From positions 1-61,549 of the forward strand of contig NZ_BRVN01000018.1 in assembly GCF_026011735.1 (NCBI RefSeq): a DNA stretch of 61,549 nt, read 5' to 3'. The notes beneath the pieces were generated by a model. That model was given only the letters and a program-made list of their open reading frames with translations. It was not told the origin of the DNA and searched no databases. This document shows positions 16,047 to 24,800 of this stretch, in pieces. Each line of letters starts with the position of its first letter. Position 1 is the first letter of the stretch. Both the position numbers and the translations under genes were made by a program. The DNA is from Dietzia sp. NCCP-2495 (GTDB taxonomy: Bacteria > Actinomycetota > Actinomycetes > Mycobacteriales > Mycobacteriaceae).

Positions 16047-16903
16047 ACGACGACGACACCGCCGCGCAGCCCGCCATCACCTGCCGCGACCTTCGCGTCT
16101 CCCGCGACCGCACCCCGATCCTGCACGGCGTCGACCTGACGGTTCCCGCCGGCTCGTGGGTCTCGCTGGTCGGCCCCAACGGCTCCGGCAAGACCACCCT
16201 GATGTTCGCGCTCGCGGGCCTCATCGGCTCCACCGGGCACCTCGAGATCGAGGGCATGACCCCGCGTGGTGGCGTGCAACGCAGTTCCGGACGCCGCAGT
16301 GCCGGACAGCGCAATCCCGGACAACGCAGCGTCGGGCGCCGCCATGTCGCCCGCACGGTGGCGTTGATGCCCCAGCGACCGGTCGTCCCCGACGGCGTCA
16401 CGGCCCGCGACCTGATCAGCCTGGGACGCACACCCCACATCCCGCGATTCGGGACGGAGTCGCATCACGACGTCGTCGTCGTCGACACCGTCATCGACCG
16501 CCTCGACCTGCACGAACTCTCCGGACGCATCGCCACCACCCTCTCCGGCGGCGAGCTCCAGCGGGTCGTCCTGGCGCGCGCGCTCGCGCAGCAACCGCGC
16601 GTCCTCCTGCTCGACGAGCCGACCAGCGCGCTCGACATCGGCCACCAGCAGCAGGTGCTCGACCTGGTGGACGAGCTGCGTCGCGAGTCGGGGCTGACGG
16701 TGGTCGCCGCGATGCACGACCTCACGTCCGCGGCGCAGTACGGCGAGCGCCTGGTGCTGCTCGACGGCGGGCGTGTGGTGGCCGACGGGCGACCGGGCGA
16801 GGTGCTCACCGCCCAGCGGATCGGGCAGGTCTACGGAGCGCGCGTCGAGGTGGTGGACCGCGGCGACGGGCCGGTGGTGCTGCCGGTGCGGGGGTCTGTG
16901 TGA
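16043..16903 (+). CDS. btuD: Cobalamin ABC transporter ATP-binding protein
   Basis: A 286-aa ABC ATPase: Walker A GPNGSGKTT (about residue 41), Q-loop LMPQRP (about 111), signature LSGGE (about 170) and Walker B VLLLDEPTSALD (about 190). It powers corrinoid import with BtuC. Unusually, an Arg/Gly/Ser-rich insert follows Walker A; it is encoded by four 15-bp units (16280-16339) and reads as RxxGx repeats. The insert lies between strands of the core domain and may be tolerated as a loop. The N-terminus starts MNDDD. Confidence 0.88.
   Translation: MNDDDTAAQPAITCRDLRVSRDRTPILHGVDLTVPAGSWVSLVGPNGSGKTTLMFALAGLIGSTGHLEIEGMTPRGGVQRSSGRRSAGQRNPGQRSVGRRHVARTVALMPQRPVVPDGVTARDLISLGRTPHIPRFGTESHHDVVVVDTVIDRLDLHELSGRIATTLSGGELQRVVLARALAQQPRVLLLDEPTSALDIGHQQQVLDLVDELRRESGLTVVAAMHDLTSAAQYGERLVLLDGGRVVADGRPGEVLTAQRIGQVYGARVEVVDRGDGPVVLPVRGSV
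16280..16339 (+). repeat. 15-bp minisatellite inside btuD (4 units)
   Basis: Four in-frame 15-bp units start at 16280, 16295, 16310 and 16325, each beginning CGCA and encoding RxxGx. Being a multiple of three, copy changes would lengthen the loop without breaking the frame. Confidence 0.8.
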
Positions 16904-17754
16904 TGGAGATCCTGCTGGTCGGCACGGGTGCGGCGGACGGGTGGCCGTCACCGTTCTGTCGGTGCGGATCATGCGAGTCGGCACGCGCGCGCGGCGTGGT
17001 GCGGGGCCAGACCTCCGCACTGGTCGACGACGACGTGCTCATCGACTGCGGACCGGAGACGCCCGGCGCGGTGGTTCGCCACGGACGCTCCCTCGCGGCG
17101 GTCGGCCACGTCCTGATCACGCACGCCCACTTCGACCATCTCGGTCCCCAGGTGTTGGTCCAGCGGTCCTGGATCCCGGGGCTCTCCGAGCTCGAACTCG
17201 TCGGGCCGGCGGACGCGCTACAGGTGTGCCGCGACTGGGTGGGGCCGGATGATCCGGTGCGGTTCACGCCGGTCACCGCGGGGGATCGCGTGCGCGTGGG
17301 CCGGTACGACGTGCGGGCGCTGCCGGCGAAGCATCGGGTGTTCCGCTCCGGCGACGCGGTACTGTACGACCTCACCGGGCCCGACCGCACGCGGATCCTG
17401 TGGGCCACCGACACCGGGCCGTGGGAGCCAGCCTGGTTCGACGCCGTGCGAGGTGTGCGGTTCGACGCGGTGTTCCTCGAGGAGACGCTCGGCCACCGCG
17501 AGGAGATCTCGGAGTTCCACCTGGGGCTTCCGCGTTTCGGGGCGATGCTCGACGGATTGCGCGAGGTCGGCGCGGTGGACGCCGCGACCGAGGTGGTGGC
17601 CGTGCACCTGGGCCACCACAATCCGGGGCCGGACGAGCTGGATCGTTCCCTCGCCGCGCTGGGTGCGAGGGCCGGCGACGACGGCGAGGTGGTCCGCCTC
17701 CGGGCCGGCGGGCGACCGGAAGCCGGGGCCGGACTACCCGGTTCGGGCAGGTAG
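16903..17754 (+). CDS. MBL-fold hydrolase of the cobalamin operon
   Basis: A 283-aa metallo-beta-lactamase-fold protein. The metal motif is THAHFDHLG (about residue 75), with further ligands in ATDTGP and HLGHHNPG, and an N-terminal CRCGSC pair (about residue 20) like PhnP-type phosphodiesterases. Its start overlaps the btuD stop (TGATG), so it is translated with the B12 importer. PhnP-like proteins are sometimes linked to CobU in actinobacteria, so a role in corrinoid salvage, such as nucleotide-loop or phosphodiester handling, is a fair inference but unproven. Confidence 0.7.
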   Translation: MEILLVGTGAADGWPSPFCRCGSCESARARGVVRGQTSALVDDDVLIDCGPETPGAVVRHGRSLAAVGHVLITHAHFDHLGPQVLVQRSWIPGLSELELVGPADALQVCRDWVGPDDPVRFTPVTAGDRVRVGRYDVRALPAKHRVFRSGDAVLYDLTGPDRTRILWATDTGPWEPAWFDAVRGVRFDAVFLEETLGHREEISEFHLGLPRFGAMLDGLREVGAVDAATEVVAVHLGHHNPGPDELDRSLAALGARAGDDGEVVRLRAGGRPEAGAGLPGSGR

Positions 17755-17788
17755 CGAGTCGGGCTCTCCCACAACAGACTGTGCCGAT

Positions 17789-17807
17789 TTTGGATAGGCT
17801 GACCTAA
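17789..17807 (+). promoter_or_regulatory. DtxR/IdeR iron box
   Basis: TTTGGATAGGCTGACCTAA matches 16 of 19 positions of the DtxR/IdeR consensus TTAGGTTAGGCTAACCTAA. It lies 32 nt before the preferred start of the siderophore-interacting protein, so the gene should be repressed when iron is plentiful. Confidence 0.82.
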
Positions 17808-17838
17808 GTTCCTTGTGCGTGATATGTCAGGAGTCTCA

Positions 17839-18648
17839 GTGACCAGCGCCCCCCAGCCGACCGCCCCCAAGCCCCGCACACCAGTGACCCTCACGGTCCT
17901 TCGCACCGAGAAGGTGAGCGCCCACCTGGTGCGGGTTGTCCTGGGCGGCGCGGGATTCGACGCATTCACGCCACGCGAGGAGACGGACAGCTACATCAAG
18001 CTCGAACTGGCCCATGGCGACGACACGGTGATGCGCACCTACACCGTGCGCCGGGTCGACCCGGAGGCACGGGAGATCTGGATCGACTTCGTGGTCCACG
18101 GCGACGAGGGCGTCGCGGGACCGTGGGCGCGTACCGTCACCGCCGGCACCGAGATCGCCGTGCGTGGACCGGGTGCCGGGTACCTGCCCGACCCGGCAGC
18201 CGACTTCCATCTCCTCGCCGGCGACGAGACCGCCGTGCCCGCGATCGCCGTAACCCTGGAGTCCCTTCCCTCCCACGCCAAGGGTGCGGTGTTCATCGAG
18301 GTCGGGACCAGCAAGGACGAGATCGGCCTGACCGCGCCCGCCGGCGTCGAGGTCACGTGGCTGCACCGCGGGATGTCGTCCGCGGACGCCGGCCCCGAGG
18401 TCAGCGACGGCTCAGCCCCGCTCGTCGGAGCGATCCGCGGCTTGCCCTGGCCGGAGGGGGACGTACAGGTGTTCGTCCACGGCGAGGCCGAAACCGTCAT
18501 GAAGCACGTGCGCCCCTACCTTCGTCGCGAGCGCGGGGTGCCCGCCGCCCGGGCCTCCATCTCGGGATACTGGCGGCGCGGCCGCACTGAAGAGGGTTTC
18601 CGCACGTGGAAGAAGGAACTGGCAGAGACCGAAAGGGCCTCTTCATAG
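17839..18648 (+). CDS. Siderophore-interacting (ferric-siderophore reductase) protein
   Basis: A roughly 269-aa FAD-binding flavoprotein of the SIP/ViuB family. The FAD motif RTYTVRRVD, then DFVVHGDEGVAGPWA, GPGAGYLPDPAAD and the NAD(P)H-domain GDETAVPAI are in the expected order, with the C-terminal SGYWRRGRTEEGFRTWKKE. It reduces ferric siderophores in the cytoplasm to release iron. GTG at 17839 has GGAG 5 nt upstream and is preferred; ATG 17824 or GTG 17815 would add 5 or 8 residues. An IdeR box precedes it, and a TrpXYZ-like importer follows. Confidence 0.88.
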   Translation: MTSAPQPTAPKPRTPVTLTVLRTEKVSAHLVRVVLGGAGFDAFTPREETDSYIKLELAHGDDTVMRTYTVRRVDPEAREIWIDFVVHGDEGVAGPWARTVTAGTEIAVRGPGAGYLPDPAADFHLLAGDETAVPAIAVTLESLPSHAKGAVFIEVGTSKDEIGLTAPAGVEVTWLHRGMSSADAGPEVSDGSAPLVGAIRGLPWPEGDVQVFVHGEAETVMKHVRPYLRRERGVPAARASISGYWRRGRTEEGFRTWKKELAETERASS

Positions 18649-18784
18649 CAGATTTCCGCGCCCGTGCGTGCCGGTGACGAGAGTCCGACCTTCTGAGCTC
18701 GGTTCTACCGAGTACCCTGTGAGACCAGTAAGTTCACGCATCCGGCCCCTCACGTTCACCGTGACCCACGACAAGGCGTTGCAC

Positions 18785-19762
18785 ATGGCATTCTCACGCG
18801 CGAAGCTCATCACCGGACTTGTGGCCACCTCGGCTCTTGTCCTGACCGGCTGCTCCGGCGGCGACGATTCGACCGGCGGCGAGGGTGACTCGTACCGGAT
18901 CGGCATCAACCAGCTGGTCCAGCACCCGGCGCTCGACTCGGCCACCGAGGGCTTCAAGTCCGCATTCGAGGATGCGGGAGTCGACGTGGAGTTCGACGAG
19001 CAGAACGCCAACGGCGAGCAGGGCACCGCACTGACCATCGCCCAGCAGTTCGCCGGCGCCGACCTGGATCTGGCCCTGGCCGTGGCGACCCCCGCCGCGC
19101 AGGCGATGGCCCAGAACATCATCGACATCCCGCTGCTGTTCACCGCGGTCACCGACCCGGTCTCCGCCGACCTCGTCGAGTCCCTGGACGCCCCAGGCTC
19201 CAATGTCACGGGCACCTCTGACGTGGCCCCGATCGAGAAGCAGTTCGAGCTGCTCAAGGAGATCGTGCCGGACGCCGAGAAGGTCGGCATCGTCTACGCC
19301 TCCGGTGAGGTCAACTCGCAGGTGCAGGTCGACCAGGCCACCGAAGCCGCCGAGGGCATGGACCTCGAGATCGCCACGCAGACCGTCACCAGCGTCACCG
19401 AGATCCAGCAGGCCGTCGAGGCCCTGGGCGACGTCGACGCGATCTACGTCCCGACCGACAACATGGTCGTCTCCGGCATCGCCTCGCTGGTCCAGGTCGC
19501 CGAGGCCAAGAAGATCCCGGTGATCGCCGCCGAGTCGGGCACCGTCGAGGGCGGCGCCGTCGCCACGCTGGGCATCGACTACACCGAGCTCGGTCGCCAG
19601 ACCGGCGAGATGGCCCTGCGTATCCTGCAGGACGGTGCCGACCCGGCCACGATGCCGGTCGAGACCGCCAAGGAGTACACCTACGTGGTGAACGAGGCCG
19701 CCGCCGAGCGCCAGGGCGTGACCATTCCCGAGAACATTCTCGCCGAGGCTGAGAAGAAGTGA
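18785..19762 (+). CDS. ABC transporter substrate-binding lipoprotein (TrpX-like)
   Basis: A 325-aa lipoprotein with signal peptide and lipobox LVLTGC (Cys near residue 21), followed by the two-lobe ABC_sub_bind fold: RIGINQLVQHPALD (about 37-50), ATPAAQAM, PLLFTAVTDPVSA and YVPTDNMVVSGI. Family members characterised in streptococci (TrpX) serve tryptophan or tyrosine uptake; the ligand here is inferred only from family. ATG 18785 is chosen because the signal peptide begins there; in-frame sequence upstream is not signal-like. A small CTCGGT/ACCGAG hairpin lies at 18698-18712 in the leader. Confidence 0.82.
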   Translation: MAFSRAKLITGLVATSALVLTGCSGGDDSTGGEGDSYRIGINQLVQHPALDSATEGFKSAFEDAGVDVEFDEQNANGEQGTALTIAQQFAGADLDLALAVATPAAQAMAQNIIDIPLLFTAVTDPVSADLVESLDAPGSNVTGTSDVAPIEKQFELLKEIVPDAEKVGIVYASGEVNSQVQVDQATEAAEGMDLEIATQTVTSVTEIQQAVEALGDVDAIYVPTDNMVVSGIASLVQVAEAKKIPVIAAESGTVEGGAVATLGIDYTELGRQTGEMALRILQDGADPATMPVETAKEYTYVVNEAAAERQGVTIPENILAEAEKK

Positions 19763-20760
19763 TCGGCGCCGTCGAGCAAGGCCTCATCTTCGGGGTCATG
19801 GCTCTGGGGGTCTACCTGACCTTCCGTGTCCTCAACTTCCCCGACCTCACGGTGGACGGCAGCTTCACCACGGGCGCCGGCACGGCGGCCATGGCGATCC
19901 TCGCTGGCTGGAACCCTGTGCTGGCGACCCTCGCCGGGTTCGTCACCGGGTTCCTCGCCGGCGTGGTGACAGGCCTGCTCCACACCAAGGGAAAGATCGA
20001 CGGCCTGCTCGCCGGCATCCTCACCATGATCGCGCTGTGGTCCATCAACCTGCGGATCATGGGCAGCGCTAACGTGCCGCTCCTGCGTGAGACCACGCTG
20101 TTCACCCCGTTGCGCGAGGCCGGACTCCTCGGTGGTTGGGGCAGCGTCGCGATCCTCGCCGCTTCCGTGGTGGCGCTGGGCGTGGTGGTCATCTGGTTCC
20201 TGCACACGAACCTGGGCCTGTCCATCCGGGCGACCGGCGACAACGGCCCGATGATCTCCTCGTTCGGCGTCTCCACGGACTTCACCAAGACCCTGACGCT
20301 CGCGCTGTCCAACGGTTTCGTGGGCATGTGCGGCGCGATCTACGCCCAGTACCAGGGCTTCGCCGACATCTCGATGGGTATCGGCCTGATCCTCGTCGGC
20401 CTGGCGTCGGTGATCATGGGCCAGGCCATCCTCAGCCAGCGGTGGCTGTGGTTGGCCGTGATGGCCGTGATCGTCGGCTCGGTAATCTACCGACTCATCA
20501 TGGCCGTCGCACTCGACGTGGGACTCGACCCCAACGACATGAAGGCCATCACCGCCCTGCTCGTGGTGATCGCCCTCCTCCTGCCCAGGTGGCGGGGCAT
20601 TCTCGGCCCGTTCGGTCGCCTCGGCGCATCACCGGTATCGCCGGCAGCGGCGAGCGGGGCCAAAACCGACGAGGCGGCGGATGCCGACGCCACGGCCACC
20701 AGCGCCGCGGCCGCAGGCACCACGATCCCCGGCACCGCCTCCGCACACGGGAAGGGCTGA
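19759..20760 (+). CDS. ABC transporter permease (TrpY-like)
   Basis: A 333-aa membrane protein of the branched-chain/TrpY permease class with about 8-9 helices; the start VIGAVEQGLIFGVMALGVYLT and the conserved PDLTVDGSFTTGA (about 30-43) are diagnostic. It starts with GTG overlapping the trpX-like stop. The last 45 residues are an Ala/Thr-rich, probably disordered cytoplasmic tail, longer than usual. Together with the flanking binding protein and ATPase it forms one importer. Confidence 0.85.
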   Translation: MIGAVEQGLIFGVMALGVYLTFRVLNFPDLTVDGSFTTGAGTAAMAILAGWNPVLATLAGFVTGFLAGVVTGLLHTKGKIDGLLAGILTMIALWSINLRIMGSANVPLLRETTLFTPLREAGLLGGWGSVAILAASVVALGVVVIWFLHTNLGLSIRATGDNGPMISSFGVSTDFTKTLTLALSNGFVGMCGAIYAQYQGFADISMGIGLILVGLASVIMGQAILSQRWLWLAVMAVIVGSVIYRLIMAVALDVGLDPNDMKAITALLVVIALLLPRWRGILGPFGRLGASPVSPAAASGAKTDEAADADATATSAAAAGTTIPGTASAHGKG

Positions 20761-20767
20761 TCCGGCC

Positions 20768-21559
20768 ATGTTGACCGTCAACTCCATCTCCAAGACGTTC
20801 TTCCCCGGCACCGTCAACGAGCGGCGCGCGCTGAACTCCCTCGAACTCTCGATGGCCGAGGGCGACTTCGTCACGGTTATCGGCTCCAACGGCGCCGGCA
20901 AGTCGACCCTGCTCAACGCCGTCTCCGGTCGGCTGCCCATCGACTCGGGCACCATCGAGATCGACGGCAAGTCCGTCAACCGGCTCCCCGAGCACAAGCG
21001 GGCCAGGTATGTCGGCCGAGTGTTCCAGGACCCGCTCGCCGGTACCGCTCCCACGCTCACGATCGAGGAGAACATGTCGCTCGCGCTGCTGCGCGGCAAG
21101 CGGCGTGGACTCGGACTGGGCCTGTCGGCCAAGCGTCGCGCCCAGTTCGTCGAGCAGCTCGCCATGCTCGAGCTGGGGCTCGAAGACCGTCTCACCGCCA
21201 AGGTCGGACTGCTCTCCGGCGGCCAGAGGCAGGCGCTCTCGCTTCTCATGGCCGGCTTCACGCAGCCGCGCATCATGCTCCTCGACGAGCACACCGCGGC
21301 GCTGGACCCGCAGCGCGCCGAACTGGTCACCACGATCACCGAGCGCATCGTCCGCGAGGGCGGGCTCACCACGCTCATGGTCACGCACAACATGGAGCAG
21401 GCCATCCGGCTGGGCAACCGGCTGATCATGATGCACGAGGGCCAGATCGTCTACGAGGCCGACGCCGAGACCAAGTCCAGGCTCACCGTGCGCGACCTGC
21501 TCGCCGAGTTCGCCAACATCAAGGGCGCCACGCTCTCGGACAAGGCGTTCCTCGGCTGA
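20768..21559 (+). CDS. ABC transporter ATP-binding protein (TrpZ-like)
   Basis: A 263-aa ABC ATPase with Walker A GSNGAGKST (about 38), signature LSGGQRQALSLL (about 148) and the subgroup-typical Walker B IMLLDEHTAALDP, where His replaces the usual Pro. This DEHTAALDP form is characteristic of ATPases paired with ABC_sub_bind proteins. It lies 7 bp after the permease stop and ends at a long palindrome that should close the operon. Confidence 0.88.
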   Translation: MLTVNSISKTFFPGTVNERRALNSLELSMAEGDFVTVIGSNGAGKSTLLNAVSGRLPIDSGTIEIDGKSVNRLPEHKRARYVGRVFQDPLAGTAPTLTIEENMSLALLRGKRRGLGLGLSAKRRAQFVEQLAMLELGLEDRLTAKVGLLSGGQRQALSLLMAGFTQPRIMLLDEHTAALDPQRAELVTTITERIVREGGLTTLMVTHNMEQAIRLGNRLIMMHEGQIVYEADAETKSRLTVRDLLAEFANIKGATLSDKAFLG

Positions 21560-21571
21560 GTCCCCCTCCCG

Positions 21572-21630
21572 TCGACAAGAGCGTTCGGCACACATCTTCC
21601 GAGTAAGACTGTGCGGAACGCTCTTGTCGA
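21572..21630. terminator. 21-bp near-perfect palindrome, bidirectional terminator
   Basis: Arms 21572-21592 and 21610-21630 (TCGACAAGAGCGTTC...) pair at 20 of 21 positions across a 17-nt loop. It lies between the convergent TrpZ-like ATPase and the glycosyltransferase gene. Confidence 0.8.
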
Positions 21631-21640
21631 TTGGTCACGG

Positions 21641-22486
21641 TCAGTCCCACTCGCCACCCGCGCGCACCCAGCCCTCCCCGTCCCGGCGGACCAGCCCCCT
21701 CCGCTCGAACTCGGCGAACCAGCCCGGTGCCGGCCACTCCCCCCAGCGTCGGGCGTAGTGGGCGCCGTTCCGGAGCAGGTCGTCGAGGTGGTCGACCGGC
21801 GGGTCGAACACCGGGTGCCATCGGTGATAGGCGTGCGCCCCCGCGACCAGGACCACTGGCACCCGGCGGTAGAGCAATCGGCGCCCGAAATCGGTGTCCT
21901 CGGCGCCGTAACCGGTGAACGCCTCGTCGAAGCCGCCGAAGTCCTCGCGGATAGACCGCCACAATGCGGGCCGCACGGCGAAGGACAGCGACCAGAACAT
22001 CCCGTACTCGTCCGGCTCCAGCGATCGCGTGCCCCTGGTGGGGAAATCGCGTGCAGGGTGCGGGTCCGTGAGTCCAGGCAGGTCGGTCGGGTCGGGAGCG
22101 CCGGCGGACTCGGGCAGATAGGTCACCGGTCCCAGGCCCACGGACCCGTCGGGGATCTCGGCGTACCGGCACCCCAGGTCCGGGCCGGGCATGCAGTCCG
22201 CATCCAGAAAGACGACCAGGTCCACCCCCAGCTCGGCAGCGCGATCCCCGCCGAGGTTGCGTGCTCGCGCCACTGGCAGATTCGGCCCGGCCGGGAGTTC
22301 CACCGTGATGGTGCCGAGGTCGGCAAGTTCGGCAGCCAGCTCCGCGCTGCCGGGGCGCTCCGGGAGCACCACCACGTGCCGGGCCTCCGGCAGGTTCGCC
22401 GCGACAGCCTCGCGTTGGGAGCGCAGGTGGTCGATGCGCCCGGGAGTGCACACGGTCACCACAGCGATCGAGGTCCGCCCGCTCAT
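21641..22486 (-). CDS. Family 2 glycosyltransferase
   Basis: A 281-aa GT-A fold glycosyltransferase. The nucleotide-sugar metal motif is FLDADC (about residue 80) and the C-terminal galactosyltransferase-type block is FTGYGAEDTDFGRRL (about 190). It has no membrane anchor. ATG 22486 overlaps the upstream stop (ATGA), making this the last gene of a coupled - strand operon (28113 to 21641) of glycosyltransferases. Donor and acceptor cannot be read from sequence. Confidence 0.82.
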   Translation of the reverse strand: MSGRTSIAVVTVCTPGRIDHLRSQREAVAANLPEARHVVVLPERPGSAELAAELADLGTITVELPAGPNLPVARARNLGGDRAAELGVDLVVFLDADCMPGPDLGCRYAEIPDGSVGLGPVTYLPESAGAPDPTDLPGLTDPHPARDFPTRGTRSLEPDEYGMFWSLSFAVRPALWRSIREDFGGFDEAFTGYGAEDTDFGRRLLYRRVPVVLVAGAHAYHRWHPVFDPPVDHLDDLLRNGAHYARRWGEWPAPGWFAEFERRGLVRRDGEGWVRAGGEWD

Positions 22487-23598
22487 CGCCCGACGCCCTG
22501 CACGTCTGACCCCTGCGCGGCGAATCCGGGCGCGACGGGCTCCAGCACGACCGGACCCAGGGCGAGGGGCTCCCGCGCGACAGAATCCAGCACCCCGGCC
22601 AGCCGTTGCGCTGCCCCGTCGACCTCCCACGCTTCCCGCAGCCCGGACCCGGCGCCCGGGGTGGATCGGGCCCGCTCGAGCGTTAGTCGTACCGCGGCGA
22701 CCAGGTCGTTCACGGAGTCATCGCGTCCGACCACCGCGCCCAGTCCGAGCCGCTCCAGGTGGGCCGCGGTGGCGTCCTGTTCATCGAAGGGGCGCATCTC
22801 GGGCGCGGCCACCACGTGGGCGTCGGCGGCGGCGAGGTCGGCGATCGAACTCTGCCCGGCAGCGCTGACCACCACGTCCGCGCGGCATATCTCGTCCCAC
22901 GGGTCGGCGACCCATCTGCCGCCGGGTCCACCGAGCGACACCCAGTCGACCTCCGTCAGCTGGTCGCGGACCGCGTCCCAGCGGGGGTCTGCGGCGTTGC
23001 CTCCGGAGCCGCGCAGGTGCAGCACCCGGGGGCGGCCCCGAACACGGGCAGCGGCGCGCGCGTCTGCCGGATCCCGGCCCGCGAATCGGGAGACCCCACC
23101 CACCGGGACGAGGGGGCGGTCCGCACCCGCAGGAACGGGAGCGCCTGCCGATCGTGGCCAGCCCGCCACCAGGGCCGAACACACGCCGTGGGCGAGGGCG
23201 TGCGGCGCGTCGTCACGGCGGCCGGGTAGAACCGTGGAGACGACGGGGGTGCCGGTGAGCCGGGCGGCCAGGGTGACCTCGACGGAGATGTCGGTCCACA
23301 GCAGCGCCGGTCCGGTGCGGTCGATCCATTCGGCGAGCAGGGCCATCCGGCGGCGCAGCCCCGGCTGGTGCTCCGGCGCCCAGTGCAGGCGGCCCCCGGC
23401 GGTCGGGTCGAGCCCAGTGGCCGACCCGTCGTGGTCCAGCGGCAGCGGCAGGATCTGCACGCGCCCCGGGTCGGGGTTCATGGCGGGGGCGACCGGCGCG
23501 GACGTGAGAATGGTGACCTCGTCACGGAGTTCGGTCGCCACCGCCAGGGACCGCTGAAGGTGGCCGCTGCCCTGGTGGTGGGCGTAGATGCCGATCAC
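22483..23598 (-). CDS. GT-B glycosyltransferase (MurG/GT28-like)
   Basis: A 371-aa protein beginning MIGIYAHHQGSGHLQRSLAVA, the usual start of a GT28-like glycosyltransferase group, with a C-terminal donor site around DVVVSAAGQSSIADLAAA (about 250-267) and RPFDEQ. The C-terminal 30 residues are repetitive (EPLALGPVVLEPVAPG) and resemble a slipped minisatellite. It overlaps both neighbours by 4 nt. Role: sugar transfer to a surface glycolipid or polysaccharide, by context. Confidence 0.72.
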   Translation of the reverse strand: MIGIYAHHQGSGHLQRSLAVATELRDEVTILTSAPVAPAMNPDPGRVQILPLPLDHDGSATGLDPTAGGRLHWAPEHQPGLRRRMALLAEWIDRTGPALLWTDISVEVTLAARLTGTPVVSTVLPGRRDDAPHALAHGVCSALVAGWPRSAGAPVPAGADRPLVPVGGVSRFAGRDPADARAAARVRGRPRVLHLRGSGGNAADPRWDAVRDQLTEVDWVSLGGPGGRWVADPWDEICRADVVVSAAGQSSIADLAAADAHVVAAPEMRPFDEQDATAAHLERLGLGAVVGRDDSVNDLVAAVRLTLERARSTPGAGSGLREAWEVDGAAQRLAGVLDSVAREPLALGPVVLEPVAPGFAAQGSDVQGVGR

Positions 23599-24791
23599 AG
23601 GGCCGCCCCCACGGGCAGACCGCGCAACCGGGCCTCGAGGGAGTCGATGCGGGCGTCGTGGGAGAAGGCCGCGGCCGCCGCCCGGGCGGTGGCGGCCCGG
23701 TCCATGGTCAGCGCGGCGGGGATGCCCGCGGCCAGTGCTGATGCGGGGTCGGAGCCCGGGTTGACCAGTACCACCCCGGGCTGTCCGCTGAGGATCTCGC
23801 GGGTGCCACCGCGGGCCAGCGCGACAACCGGGGTGCCGCAGGCCAGTGCCTCGACGGAGGTGAGCCCGAACGGCTCCTCCCAGCAGGGGGTCACGAGCGC
23901 GACCGATGCCCCGGCCACCAGTGGGACCAGCGCGTCCCGGCCGAGCGGTCCGTGGAAGCGGGCGGCCTCACCGGCCGCGCGCAGTCGTGGGGCCAGGATT
24001 TTGTTCATGTACTCGCGGTCGCCGACCCGGCCCGCGATATCGAGTTGCAGGCCTGCCCGCCGGGCCGCCTCCACGGCCAGGTGCGGCCCCTTCTCGGGCA
24101 CGATCCGCCCCATCCACACCGCTCGGTGCAGACCTACGGGCGCGGGGCGGGGTGACCAGACCGTCATGTCGACGCCGTTGGGCAGGACCTCGGCGCCGTG
24201 CGGGATCTGCCACGCGCTCAGTACCGAGCGACTCACGGCCAGTACCTGCCCGGTCGCGGACCCGAGCCTGTCGAACGCCGCCTGCATCGCCGCCAGGGGC
24301 GGGCAGTGCAGCGTCGTGATCACGGGCGCGGCCATGTCGGCTGCCCGCACGAGCGGGACGTGACTGAGACTGTGGTTGAGGATCACGTCGAACGTGGATC
24401 CGACCAGGTGGTCCATCAGGCGGTCGAACTCGGCCGCGTCGGCCTCGTAACCGCCGGGCGGATAGAAGCTGTCGCCGAAGCCGATGGCCGTGGCCATGGT
24501 CGTGAATTCGAACCGCCGGTCGTGGCCCTCGCTGCCGGCCGCCGCGAACAGGGTGACGCGGTGCCCGCGGTCGCGCAGGGCCCGCACCTCATTGGCGACC
24601 ACCACCTCGAGACCGCCGGCGTACGGCTCGCGGATGGGGAACCTCGATGGGCCGATCACGGCGATGTCCAACCGGTCCCCGCTTCGGATATCCACGATCC
24701 CCCTGCCGCTGACGGAGCTCCCCGGGCCCTCCGGGTCTGCCAGATCATCAATCGTGGCCCCCCGGGGGGCCCTCCGCCACCGGAGCGACAC
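23595..24791 (-). CDS. Family 4 glycosyltransferase
   Basis: A 398-aa GT-B enzyme. The N-terminal domain begins DIAVIGPSRFPIREPYAGGLEVVV (about 42-65); the C-terminal donor domain has GRIVPEKGPHLAVEA (about 232) and the EPFGLTSVEALACGTPVVA signature (about 310), where E-x7-E binds the nucleotide sugar. The first ~40 residues are not conserved-looking; a GTG near 24696 is an alternative start. It lies 9 bp after the stop of the upstream GT2 gene and overlaps the next. Confidence 0.85.
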   Translation of the reverse strand: MSLRWRRAPRGATIDDLADPEGPGSSVSGRGIVDIRSGDRLDIAVIGPSRFPIREPYAGGLEVVVANEVRALRDRGHRVTLFAAAGSEGHDRRFEFTTMATAIGFGDSFYPPGGYEADAAEFDRLMDHLVGSTFDVILNHSLSHVPLVRAADMAAPVITTLHCPPLAAMQAAFDRLGSATGQVLAVSRSVLSAWQIPHGAEVLPNGVDMTVWSPRPAPVGLHRAVWMGRIVPEKGPHLAVEAARRAGLQLDIAGRVGDREYMNKILAPRLRAAGEAARFHGPLGRDALVPLVAGASVALVTPCWEEPFGLTSVEALACGTPVVALARGGTREILSGQPGVVLVNPGSDPASALAAGIPAALTMDRAATARAAAAAFSHDARIDSLEARLRGLPVGAAL

Positions 24792-24800
24792 CCCCGGCTC

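Noticed and set aside
16280-16339. CRISPR-like repeat array
   Set aside because: The repeats are 15 bp, contiguous, in frame and without spacers; it is a minisatellite. No CRISPR array is seen in the window.
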